NCBI GenBank assembly: GCA_014925825.1
Contig: JACGCK010000022.1
Coordinates: forward strand, 372,001 to 436,000
Reading direction: 5' to 3'
DNA length: 64,000 nt
DNA from: Pholiota molesta
Lineage: Eukaryota > Basidiomycota > Agaricomycetes > Agaricales > Strophariaceae
Shown: positions 11,703 through 21,786 of the stretch, piece by piece
Position numbering within the stretch: the stretch's first letter is position 1
Layout: the number at the start of each line of letters is the position of its first letter
The notes under the pieces: generated by a model
Database searches by the model: none
Told to the model about the DNA's origin: nothing
The model's input: the letters and a program-made list of their open reading frames with translations, nothing else
Program-made: the position numbers and the translations under genes

Positions 11703-11709
11703 CTGCATA

Positions 11710-12516
11710 GGCCTTGAACGTCTCAAATGCATCAAATGTGTCGCTCTTCTGTTTCAAGAAGTGGACAGCATGTAGCTTGGTCCGGTCATCCAGGAATGTG
11801 ATCCAGTAGCAATATCCTTCAGGACTGGGGACAGAAAGAGGTCCATGAAGGTCAGAGTGGACAAGTTCAAGCGGTGCAAGGGATTGTCTAGTTGAGCTTG
11901 GAAATGGTGCAGATGTCATTTTGCCTGCCAAGCATGCCTTGCAAATTGGGTTGGGTTCATCTTTCAACGAGACGACAAGACTGGTGATGAGATCACCCTG
12001 TATCAATTTCCTGATTGTAGCATGGCTGTGGTGCACGCAACAACAATGCCAAAGATTGATGTCCATTGGAAGAGTTGAGGCCGCGTTCGCATACTCTGAA
12101 ACTGGCTCAGTTGAAGCGTCCAGGATACCACAGTTCTGGGAGTTGACAGTAGCGGTAAAGAGCGTCGTTCTGTTGCGTTTAAAGAACATGGTGCTGTCAT
12201 TCACTTCCAAGCAGATCCCTGTGCGTTTAGTGAGGTATAAACATGCCAATAGATTGTTGCGGAGTTGGGGAACATGCAGTACACAAGTAAGCTCTACAGG
12301 ACGCGCTTCCTGGCCCTTTATCACCGGATGAATCACTACACTCCCCATTCCAGCTGAGTAGATGATGGTATGGTCTGCTAGCTTGATTGGGATGATGTGG
12401 GGCGTGTAATTGCACATCCAGGTGCGATGCGGCGTCATATGACTAGTGGCACCTGTGTCTGCGAGCCAATGGAAGTCAGCATCGCTTTGGAGGGTGGTAG
12501 GATCGAAAGTGGACAT
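11710..12516 (-). pseudogene. Ty1/copia pol, 5' part: protease and integrase N-terminus
   Basis: Read on the minus strand from ATG at 12516, the frame gives an aspartic protease motif LADTGATSHMTPHRTWM, a GAG-pre-integrase region with CACLAGK-type zinc-binding residues (ICKACLAGKMTSAPF), and the integrase start (LVHSDLHGPLSVPS, YWITFLDDRTK). It is interrupted after TFKAYA by the foldback insertion and resumes at 3964. Upstream Gag coding is not visible, because a hAT-like element and then the gypsy LTR lie directly upstream. Some normally conserved positions are altered (HCCCVHHSHATI for the usual WHRRLGH-type motif), consistent with decay. Confidence 0.85.
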
Positions 12517-13538
12517 AGTGCTTGAAAGTCCAGTCCAGTCCGGTTTTTTGTCCATATTTGGCAAGACCGAGACCGAGACCGGTCTTTCAGTTTTCGAAGA
12601 CTGCAAAAAACCGGACTGGACTGACTTGAACCGGTCTTTTGCGGTCTCAATCGGTTCAAAGACCGGTTATGACCGGTTACGGTCCAGACCGGTTATGACT
12701 GGTTACGGTCCAGACCGGTTATGACCGGTTACGGTCCAGACCGGTTATGACTGGTTACGGTCCAGACCGGTTATGACCGGTTACGGTCCAAACCGGTCTC
12801 AACCGGTCCAAGACCGGTCCAGACTGGTAATAGTTAGGTAGAATACTCTATGTAGTATGTAGTGATTCAAAAAATATGAAAATCGGTGGAGAATTGAGTG
12901 AGAAACAATTGAAATACTAGCTAATGCAGTGGTTGAGCGCATTTTGTGATATCTCAGTCAATTCTTTACCATATACTATGATTTTATGCTTGTTGAAAGG
13001 GTAATTTTAATATCTAACTGTATCCCGATTTTCGAAAGGGCGATGTCTATACTGAACGAAGCATAGGCAAAAGTGTCTTTGAAGTAGTCAAAAAGAGTAG
13101 AAAACATCGATATTGCTATAGATCAACCAAATGTTTTCAAATATTAAGGTTTAAATTGCATCCTGTAGGTTTATATGTCTTCTATATATGTCTAAGTTTG
13201 CGAAAGGTACAACCCATTAACGTTTGCACTGCGGCTAAAAGCGTTTTTAGACGCCCAAAGTAATTATTCAAATGAAACTATTAATAACTTTGTCAATTCT
13301 CATGCTAAAAATATGATTTGGGCATCGTTCGAAAGGAATTTTAACGTTTTACTAGCCTACAAATTTTCACGGCCAAAGACCGGTTGGGACCGGTCCATCT
13401 GTTTTTTCAAACCTGTTGGACCGTGGACCGGACCGCGGTCTCGGTCTTTTCCGGTCCATCAGTTTTCCGGTCATTTCCAGTTCAGTTCCGGTCCAGTCTC
13501 GGTTTTTTTCCAGTTTTGAGACCGGACTTCCAAGCACT
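12517..13538. mobile_element. hAT-like non-autonomous element with ACCGGT subterminal repeats
   Basis: The ends are inverted repeats: AGTGCTTGAAAGTCCAGTC on the left and the reverse complement of AGTGCTTGGAAGTCCGGTC on the right. Both subterminal regions are full of ACCGGTC/GACCGGT motifs, and the middle (about 12840-13365) is AT-rich with no coding potential. Subterminal repeat clusters of this kind are known from hAT-type elements. No clear 8-bp target duplication was found (gtggacat against acttgctg), so the superfamily is inference. Confidence 0.65.
12661..12790 (+). repeat. 26-bp minisatellite, five units
   Basis: Five head-to-tail copies begin GACCGGTTATGACYGGTTAC and end GGTCCA. Units alternate C and T at one position, which suggests a 52-bp duplication step. 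Confidence 0.85.
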
Positions 13539-13578
13539 ACTTGCTGTAGCGATCTCGGGCATGTTTTTTGAATTGCGT

Positions 13579-14931
13579 TGTCAGGCTCTCACTTTGTTTC
13601 GAATAAAACTCTGAGCCAAACATCATTGAAGACAGACAAAAATAATAATAAATAAGGCAAATCACATGGTCCATAAACAAGCACCTGATCAGGATACATA
13701 CATATGGACTAAATCTATTCTTATCCCAGCAAGTCTAGGCATTGCTAAAAATAGTCAAACACAACAGTGCTTATCAATCACATTCACAGCGCTTATCAAT
13801 CCAACTCACTATGCTTATCAATACTCCACTCGGCGCTTATATATCCTAATCATGAATACCCAATCACAAACACTGTGCTTACACATCATATTCAAAGCTT
13901 ATTCATACTCTCTCATTCAAAGCAGAAAGTTCTTACCAATCACCAAAGAATTTAGTTAGCACGCTTATAATGCTTAACAATCAAAATAAGCCCTCAACGA
14001 ATCATATTAAAGACATACCGTGTTGGATCCATTAAAACTATAAAACCAATACATAGTTTACATTACCACCAAATAGTGATTACAAAGCAGCCCAAAACAG
14101 AGGATATAAAAGGAAACAATTGATAAAAGTCTTAGTAACCATGCCCTACCAAAGGATAATAAACACAATAGTGTAGCCACCGTCTTAAATAGTATAAATA
14201 GTGGTCCGTTTTCCTGTGAAATGATCATCGTAGATTTTGCCCTCTAAATTAGTCTCATACAAGACTAGTGCAATCCTAAGAAAGTCAAGATCAATAAGAA
14301 ATTTGAGCTTGCAAACATACTAACCCTTTTACAGCTTAAGTTTAAAGGCCCAATTACACCAAACTTACTTTAATCTTCCGCCATGGAAGAAAATACTGAC
14401 GAAACTTACTGCCGAATTACTTACCAACGAAACTTACTGCTGAATTACTTACCGACAAACTTTACTGCCGAATTACTTACTGACGAACCTTACTGCCGAA
14501 TTACATTACTCTTCCACCGTGGAAGAATACAAGTATCACAACCTTTCTCTACAACTTACTTCCAACGTGGAAGAAACTTACACACATAATTACTTCACTT
14601 AATAGTCACCTATTGGCTGCTCTAGTTAGATTCCTACTATTATCTGCTACTGACTTAATTCCTATCAACGCAAAGACAGAAATATATAGTCTTTGCTAGA
14701 TCATACCGCTAAGTCACGTCTCCCTTTATTAAACGCATTACCTACATTTATATTTTCTGCCTTGTCCTATTTCACATACTAATTAGGTACCTTTTGACTT
14801 CACAGGTTTTCACTCATATTACTATAAAGTGACAAAGTGACCCATCAGGAATAGATTTCCCGAACTTATTGGAATAGCCCGAATACTGTAAATTCCGGTG
14901 AAACCCAAGTAAAAACCTTTTTATGCTGACA
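13579..14931 (+). repeat. 5' LTR (TGTCAG...CTGACA), 1,353 bp
   Basis: It starts with TGTCAGGCTCTCACTTTG and ends in GCTGACA, with the terminal inverted repeat TGTCAG/CTGACA. It matches 40062-41442 at about 99 percent by eye, most differences being transitions. A minisatellite at about 14397-14510 has four units of about 28 bp (four here, five in the 3' LTR). Palindromic CTTCCRCCRTGGAAG motifs flank it. Confidence 0.92.
14193..14200 (+). promoter_or_regulatory. Candidate TATA box of the 5' LTR
   Basis: TATAAATA lies within aaatagTATAAATAgtgg. The same sequence is conserved in the 3' LTR. Use as a promoter is inference from position. Confidence 0.45.
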
Positions 14932-14935
14932 TAAT

Positions 14936-14953
14936 TGGAGCCCACCGCGAGGG
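14936..14953 (+). other. Primer-binding site
   Basis: TGGAGCCCACCGCGAGGG starts four bases after the LTR end. A TGG start directly after the LTR is the usual complement to a tRNA 3' CCA. The tRNA was not identified. Confidence 0.65.
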
Positions 14954-14991
14954 AAATAAAATCCTGTAATATTCACTGTCACACATAGTAT

Positions 14992-15480
14992 ATGAGTTTT
15001 ACTGAACTTCCTAACTATCAAGAAATACCTACCGAAACATACATTTTTTCATCAGACGAAGAAGACATATCTTTTCCAAGCACTTCAATCTCATCAATTT
15101 CTGACTTAGAAATAGAGATTGAAAGTACTACCGACATCCTTTATATTAATACCACCGAAGATACTGCCTACTTACTTCCTGAGCTTGGAAGTTCAAACCC
15201 AATATCACATCCTCTTTCATTAGTTAATACTATGAATACCCCTTCACTTTACAATTTACCTCTTCAAGGATCTAAACTAGCACCAAAGACCTTTAGAGGC
15301 AGATATCAAGAAATAGACCGTTTCATAAAACATTACAAACGGCTATTGGAACAACACCATATAACTTCCGAATTAGATAAATGCAATGGAATACTAGAAT
15401 ATTGTTCTGATAAAGTCACTGACTTTATTGAATCTTCTAATCATTTTAAACACCCAAACTGGGATTACGAGTCTTTACGC
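14992..15480 (+). pseudogene. gag: gypsy gag, N-terminal part
   Basis: The frame starts at ATG 14992, 60 bases after the LTR. An acidic, Ser/Thr-rich N-terminus is followed by a typical Gag core beginning around residue 90: KLAPKTFRGRYQEIDRFIKHY, then an LDKCNGILEYCSDKVTDFIES segment. The coding sequence is cut after NWDYESLRS by inserted DNA and continues at 19787 (LLKYYDAERHESRYI). Residues after the cut in this frame are encoded by the insertion. Confidence 0.8.
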
Positions 15481-15670
15481 AGTAAAGTGAGTTCTTTTCA
15501 CCGAGCAAAAAAAACGTACGCGCTGTTGACCCCCATCACTGATGCCATCAATCACGCCATTTGTCACGTGTCGGTCCTTCTATTTTTAAATAGTGTGTTT
15601 GTTCCCATCAGTTATGTTGTGATCCCATTTATTACATAAGCATAGCATTTGTGCAATGCTTATATAACAT
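15481..15670 (+). repeat. Direct repeat, copy 1
   Basis: It shares long blocks with 18839-19010, such as AAATAGTGTGTTTGTTCCCA and GCATAGCATTTGTGCAATGC, with small indels. At 15869-15902 the sequence GGCCGTTGCTTCACGAGGCA occurs, matching the terminal hairpin stem at 19667. This left copy therefore looks like a deleted member of the same family. Confidence 0.7.
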
Positions 15671-16639
15671 GTTCCCATGAATGCTACAGGTAATATAAAC
15701 ATTTAAATCACATATTGTTCACAACATCAACAAGCTAATATATTTCTTATCCAGTATACATACACTGGCACTATTGCTGATTTTGTTCCCGCAGTTGCGG
15801 TCTTCATTTGTCCGTTCTATTTTCGGTCCACTGTAGTTGGTCTTGTTACCCATTTTCGAACACGGAGTGGGCCGTTGCTTCACGAGGCAATACAAGTCCT
15901 TTTCTACCATTTTTTCTGCTTTTTCTTAATGTATGTTTTGGTTGTTATTAACGATATAATAAATACACAATTTCTATGATACAGCCTATGCAAACATACC
16001 TACATTCTTATGATTGGGAACTTCATTAAATAACAAACAATTTAGGGACTTTGCTATAGGTGCACAGGTGTCTACAAGTGCCCACCAAACACCATCAGAT
16101 CGCGTCTCTCCGCCACAGAACCCTGCATACTGCAGAATTCCTAGCAGGTAAGAGACGGTATTGTGATGGGACAGGGACACCCTCCACCATTCACGCGTCA
16201 GCTGTTCGACCACCGCCATTCATGTCATCATCCCCGAAGCGACGTTCGTGCCGCTGTTGTGCGCGCCACCCATTCGTGTGCCACCTCGCCCGTCATGTAG
16301 GGTCGTCTGTGGCGCGCCTTTTTCCGGCGTTGGTCGAGAGTGGTGGTCCATTGTGGACCATTGTTGGCTTGCTCCTGCGACGCTCGTTTGGTGCATCAGC
16401 GATCGGTAAAGTGCCGTCGTTGTTCCACTCCGGCCTGCTAGCAGGTCCATGACACCTGCGCACACGATGGCGCCGGGGGTATACGCGGACGCGTTCAGGA
16501 AACTCCTGAGGTACGTATGCGGGTCGCAACTGAACGCGCTGGGCGCGGCATATGCAGAGATGGCGCCGCGGCTCGGGTGAATTGCAGTTTGAATGGGGCG
16601 GCGAGCTCTGGTGTCGCCGCCGAACTGCGCCGGCAACGA

Positions 16640-16855
16640 GCTGGGCCGTCGCGCGCGGCGGGTGTGTGCCGGCGTGGTGTTGGGTGGACCTGCGTGCAGC
16701 GCGGTGGGCGTGCTAAGGTGGCGGCGCTGGGGCGCCTTTCCCACCTGAAAGGGCCTACGGTGTTGTGGATATGGGTTAGCGCAATTGGAGGAGAGCGGCG
16801 ACGCATGCACCTGGGGCGCCGTGCTTGATGGCGCCTCCACATTCTACTACGGCTC
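16640..16855 (-). repeat. GC-rich inverted-repeat arm 1
   Basis: Its reverse complement matches 17497-17710, for example GCCCCAGCGCCGCCAC and TTAGCACGCCCACCGCG followed by GCAGGTCCACCC. The two arms translate to related peptides (QRRHLSTPTALHAGPPN and QRRHVSTPTAVHAGPPD), though a real protein is doubtful. The spacer (16860-17495) includes CGATTCCTATAAATCGG-like repeats and the hairpin at 17363. Confidence 0.65.
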
Positions 16856-17362
16856 TCGTGGGGGCGGTCCTTGTCCTCCGCGGTGCCTCCGTCACCCTCT
16901 GCGGCCCACCCCGCGTTGGTTTTTGGGTGGGGTGGGCTGCGCGTTCGCGCTTGTCAGCGGCTGGTGGTGACGTGGCGCGTGCGGGTTGGCGGCTGGCGGC
17001 GGTGCACGTGTTCGGCGGTTCCAGCCACCGTAGCTGCTGGACGCGAGATGGACATAGGCGGGGAGGGGGATGGCGTGGCGGTGGGGACGGTTGTGGCGGG
17101 AAATAAAGAGGCGACGACACGGATGTGATTGATTATTTGATGCCAACACGGCATCAAACGGCAAAGGGAAAACAAAGAAAACGCCAAAAAAGGCGATTCC
17201 CGCGGTATTCCTAATTTGGAACGATGTCAGAGAACACGCAAAACGTCGGTTTAAAAGAACGATTCCTTAAATAGGAATCATAATTAAAATAAACGATTCC
17301 TATAAATCGGAATCGTAATCTATAATGACCTAACCTGGGCTATTTTTATTATGACACGTGTT

Positions 17363-17422
17363 TATGACGTATAGGCGTACAAAAACCCCAAAGTTGGGTG
17401 TTTTGTACGCGTATACGTCATA
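17363..17422. repeat. Perfectly spaced hairpin
   Basis: TATGACGTATAGGCGTACAA faces TTTTGTACGCGTATACGTCA, giving a stem of about 25 bp around a short loop (caaagttggg). A MITE-like or foldback remnant is possible. Confidence 0.6.
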
Positions 17423-17496
17423 ATGTCTAAGACACACTTTCCATCCACCCTGCTCCCTTCGCGCAGAAGAGGGCATGCTGCAATGATTTTGTCGGT

Positions 17497-17710
17497 TTGG
17501 AAGCGCCGTTGAGCACCGCGACCCAATGCGTCCGCCCCTGCTCCCTGCCAATTGGTCTTAACCCTAACCCACTTTCTACCCCGTCACCATCATCCACCCA
17601 TATGCCCTTTCCGACGGCAAAGGTGCCCCAGCGCCGCCACGTTAGCACGCCCACCGCGGTGCATGCAGGTCCACCCGACACCATGCTGGCACACACCTGC
17701 GGGTAGATTA
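17497..17710 (+). repeat. GC-rich inverted-repeat arm 2
   Basis: It is the partner of 16640-16855, with identity of roughly 75-80 percent by eye. It lies directly right of the hairpin and of an AT-richer spacer. Confidence 0.65.
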
Positions 17711-17719
17711 CAGTCATTC

Positions 17720-18835
17720 ACCACCGTTTGAGACACCCTGCTGAGTGATACAAAGGCAAATTACTCATTCATTTCGGACTTGTCTCCTCTGATTTTTGGG
17801 ATTCATATTGGTACATATATATAATACCTTTGTACAAAATATCTAAGCCATACTGTTACTCAATCCAAAGATATTTGGATTGTAATGGATTTGTGAGACA
17901 AAAGTGAATATTAGATGATGGATCTCAAGCTGGACTGCACGGGAAAACTTCAAAGTTTTTCAGGAATCTCAAAGTAATAACTATTAGAATACAACTGGTT
18001 GTTATCCACAGCTCTGAAACCCTGCTGTTGCTCAAAAATTGGCAAACACATTGAATGGAGGAGGCTTTGCCCGAAATAGACTGAGCTGGTCACTCTGCGT
18101 CACAAATCCTATTTTGGAGCTCATTGATTCGAGTGGGGTCAGATCCATACCATTGACAGAGCAACATGGTGAATCACGCAAATCCGACCAGTGAACAGCA
18201 CACTCAAAGCATGGTGGACACTGGATGTCAAAAGATGTTTGGAGGCTGGCTGCTGAGAGCCTGAGTAAGGCTGGGACAGATGGTGCTAAGTTTGACTGAA
18301 GAAAGTCCTTTATGGAGAAGGCTATCCAAAGATCAAAGGTGACGGGTTTCGAGCAAGAGAGCTAGGATGTAGACGACGGCGCAAGAGCGATGAGGGGCGA
18401 TGAGGCAGGCAGTGGAATCGATGCTAGCGAGTGCTAGCGATGAGACGGACAGGCCACCACGATAGTGACTAAGCACTCCAAATTAGGCAGGTGTGACTCT
18501 GTCTCATCCAGTGGTTTGGGGCTGATCCTGGGTCTCCGCGATGATAAGACTCGATCCATGTAGGACAGCACATATTTCCCACTTACAACAGCATATTTTA
18601 TACAAGCCAATTTATATCTAACTTTCTGTCTATTCACAACTTACAGAGTTGTTAAACAAATGACTCCCAAGGTGGATCTTTATTTGGTTGTATCAAACAG
18701 TGGTGAATGACTGTACAATCTATGTAGTTGAGATTTAAGTATATTAAATTTGCTGTGTAACAAGCCTTTTTACTTAATATTTGCGTAAATTCATTGATGT
18801 ATAGGCAAATGTGGTCAAGTAGTCTAGTTTCTACT
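17720..18835. other. Unassigned part of the composite insertion
   Basis: No coding region, terminal repeat or family resemblance was recognised. The base composition is intermediate. Short GCTAGCGATGAG-type direct repeats occur near 18420-18450. Confidence 0.4.
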
Positions 18836-19763
18836 GCAGTAAAGTGAGTTCTTTTCAACCAGCAAAAAAAAAAGTCTGCTCTGTTATCCCTATTACTGAT
18901 GCCAGTCCTTCTTTGCTTTAAATAGTGTGTTTGTTCCCATCAGTGATGTTTTGATCCCACTTATTATATAAGCATAGCATTTGTGCAATGCTTATATAAC
19001 ATGTTTCCACGGATTACATGCTCAGATTGAGATACACTGATATACTTTGCCCACATTTGTGAAACGTGTAATAACTGTAATGACAGTCATAACCTGCTTA
19101 GTAGAAAAATTGATTATAAAATACCTATTCTGAAAATAGATGATGCCCACACCGGATCACCAAGGCAATTGATATCAAATTTCATTCGATGGAAAATTGA
19201 TCATATAACTACCAAAGAATGTCAAAATTGTATACTTAATAATGAGCAGGGATACTATAGACAAACATGGATAACTGATTATATACCTGATATAATTGTA
19301 TGTGAAATTCTGGATGACAATGATATTGAACCTGATGTAGAAATAATTTTAAATCATAATGGACAACCAAACTATCGGTATCTATGTGGGATAATATATG
19401 GTGGAGGAGGACACTTTCAATCAAGATTTATTGATAAATCAGGTACAGTTTGGTTTCATGATGGTTTACTTAATGAAGGCAAATGTAAGAAAGAGAAAAC
19501 CATTGATCTTCTATCAGATACCAAATGGCTTAAAAATTCAGATGACAAGCATATGGCATATTGCATATACAGAAAATAAAAACTGAATAAAATAATAACA
19601 TAGTTACAATTTATGTATTTTAGTAGTTGTATGAGTAGGTCATGTATTTTAGTAATTGTGTTAATAGGCCATTGCTTCACATGGCAATACAGTCTTTACA
19701 TTTATTACAACTGTTAAGTTTAATTTGTGTAAAGACTCGTATTGCCATGCGAAGCAATGGCCC
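18836..19763 (+). mobile_element. Second member of the inserted DNA-element family
   Basis: It starts with the GCAGTAAAGTGAGTTCTTTT repeat and ends with a hairpin whose arms GGCCATTGCTTCACATGGCA (19667) and its complement (19728-19762) are about 34 bp long. A peptidase-like frame lies between. The ends suggest a cut-out remnant of a larger transposon, possibly of the KDZ type that often carries such proteases; this class is a guess. Confidence 0.5.
19035..19579 (+). pseudogene. C-terminal half of a ubiquitin-protease-like (USP/ULP fold) protein
   Basis: The frame is open from about 19035 without an ATG and ends at TAA 19579. It begins with a CETCNNCNDSHNL Cys pattern and carries YRYLCGIIYGGGGHFQSRFI followed by GTVWFHDGLL. 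That layout resembles the C-terminal His box of ubiquitin-specific peptidases (GGxHFxxx...WYxFDD-like). The Cys box would lie upstream and is absent, so the fragment cannot be a complete enzyme. In basidiomycetes such domains are frequently found inside transposons. The family call is by motif memory only. Confidence 0.45.
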
Positions 19764-19786
19764 GCAACACAAGTCTCTTGGAAGCA

Positions 19787-21613
19787 GATTTGCTCAAATA
19801 CTATGATGCAGAACGACATGAATCACGATATATTCCTTCTGATTTATCTGATTACTTGGATCAAACCAGTCAAGATGACCTTAGAAATCTAAGTCAATGG
19901 AAAAAGTACTATCGTGAATTCACTGCAAAAGCTGGGTTCCTAAAGAGCAAAGATTACCTGTCTGATTGGGAACAACGTGGATATTTCTGGTATGGAATAC
20001 CCGAAAAGGTTCGAAATGCCTTGGAAATACAATTATGGGCCAGATATCCTAAACATGATAATGTGGCTCCATGGTCTATTGAAAATGTTTGTGAAATAGC
20101 AGACTCATATTTTAAAAGAGACAAATTCTCAGACAGGCTACTTCGTTTACCTATTGGGAAATCAAGAGTTAGCGAAGACTCAGAGACAGATTCTGATGAT
20201 GAATCTGATCTTGAAAGTACTGACCAAGACTCAGAAGATGAACATTATCGACGTAAGAAACACCGAAAGCACCGGAAAAAGAAGTCCAAAGCAACTCGCC
20301 GAATGAATTCAAATCGCATACCACGACTGGTAGAAGATAGAACTCGAAAAATTAATGCACCACCTGAGGAAATAGAAGTAATGATTGAACAGCTTAATAC
20401 AATGTCTTTGGATGATCCAAAATACGGACAAGTGTATTTCAAAGTATTACAACTTGATAGTACAGGTATTGCAAAGCAGTGTATTCGTCAACTTCCCTAC
20501 CAAGAAACAGCTGCAAACTCACGACCTGCAAATTATGTAGTTACTAGGGAGAATAATAATCCAAGACCGACTACAACTTTCCCAAATAACTTACCTCTAG
20601 GAAAGACAATTGCAGCTCCTAACACATATCCAAATAGATTCACTACATCTAATGATTATAGGCCTCCTGAATATAAGTGTTTTGGATGCTTCAATCCAGA
20701 TCATATGCTAGGAGAATGTCCAAAAATTTTGGAACTAGTACAGCAAGGAATCATCCAATACGATCCAAATGGCCGGAAATATTGCATGAAGAATGGACAA
20801 CCTATATATCGAAGAAGGACTGAAAGTCTGGTTGACACAATTCAATGTTTACAACGGCCAATTCCGCAAATGAACTTTATAACAGTACGCAATGACTCAG
20901 AAGCTGTTTCAAATTTTTATGAAGATGTTTCCTCTATGGATGAATCAGAATCTGACTCAGAACATGACAGATATATTAGACCTATTTATTCTGCCATAGA
21001 CATGGAGCCTGAGCAATATGAACTTCCCAATGTCTACCCAGCTGAAAGAACTAACAAGCGTACTACACAAGCACGGAAAGAGGTCACTAAAGTACCCACA
21101 AAGAGCCGAATGGACGGAGTATGGATGCCTTCAATCCGCAGAACTCGATCAGGAGATAAAGTTAATCCGGAACCTGTTACTAAGCCCATAGAGAGGACAC
21201 CACTACAACCAATTTCATTACCAAATTTACCTCGCGAAATATCCATTCCTGAACCAATTCCTATTGATGTGCGAAAAGTACGTTTCCAAAATGACTCAAC
21301 CAAGAATGATTCAACTACTAGACTTGACAAAACATCACCTACTTTGAAGGACATAGAATCAATTGCAAGGAGAAATCAGGATGTTATCATGGCAGACAAA
21401 GAAAATTCGGAAAGACCGAAAGGAGGACCACGAAAATCAGAATTATCTGCACAAATAGATGTAAAAGCTATGGTGCAAGATATTCTTGATACAGAAGTCT
21501 CTTTTCCTATACGAAATTTACTTGGAGCTTCACGTGAATTATCATCCACATTTCAAGACATTATAAAACCAAAGAATACGCCAAAGCTATTAGTCAACGA
21601 AATTCATTCAGAT
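19787..21613 (+). pseudogene. gag: gypsy gag, C-terminal part, first copy
   Basis: It continues the Gag interrupted at 15480. It opens with LLKYYDAERHESRYIPSDL, includes DWEQRGYFWYGIPEKVR and IENVCEIADSYFKRDKFSD, an acidic/basic SDDESDLES...RRKKHRKHRKKK tract, and a zinc knuckle CFGCFNPDHMLGEC (CX2CX4HX4C). The frame runs on in phase into LINE 5' sequence and stops at 21709, so the first gag copy is now a chimera ending MSSLDPLPPPPTFVP. Its last 1,136 bp are duplicated at 27478-28613. Confidence 0.85.
20478..21613 (+). repeat. 1,136-bp direct repeat flanking the LINE, left copy
   Basis: It aligns with 27478-28613 at a constant offset of exactly 7,000 bases and no indels. I found two substitutions, both C/T at CpG sites (near 20572 and 21449), one on each copy. 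Common sequence starts at AGTGTATTCGTC and ends at AATTCATTCAGAT. Confidence 0.93.
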
Positions 21614-21786
21614 ATGAGCTCTCTTGATCCGCTACCACCACCACCGACTTTCGTTCCCACGCCAGCTGGCAGGCGAAAGGCGACCAGGAGGACGTACGGA
21701 TTAGAGTAGAGTAGTAATCCAAATCTATCGTGCTCACACGCACCCCTCCCATAACATCTACGCACAATATCTCACAACCCAGTCGC

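Larger units (their letters stand above)
15481..19786. mobile_element. Composite insertion in gag made of several DNA-element fragments
   Basis: Two direct copies of a roughly 180-bp sequence (starting GCAGTAAAGTGAGTTCTTTT) lie at the left edge and at 18836, so at least two members of one family are present, the second enclosing a protease-like gene fragment. Between them is a GC-rich segment with inverted arms, a long hairpin and about 1.1 kb of unassigned sequence. The right edge has a strong hairpin. A target duplication could not be defined, and both junctions with gag are accurate only to about 25 bp. Confidence 0.6.

Noticed and set aside
16220..16840. A 206-codon minus-strand frame in the GC-rich insert
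   Set aside because: Pro/Ala/Arg-rich low-complexity product in a GC-rich inverted repeat; the related copy at 17497 is too short and shows only repeat homology.
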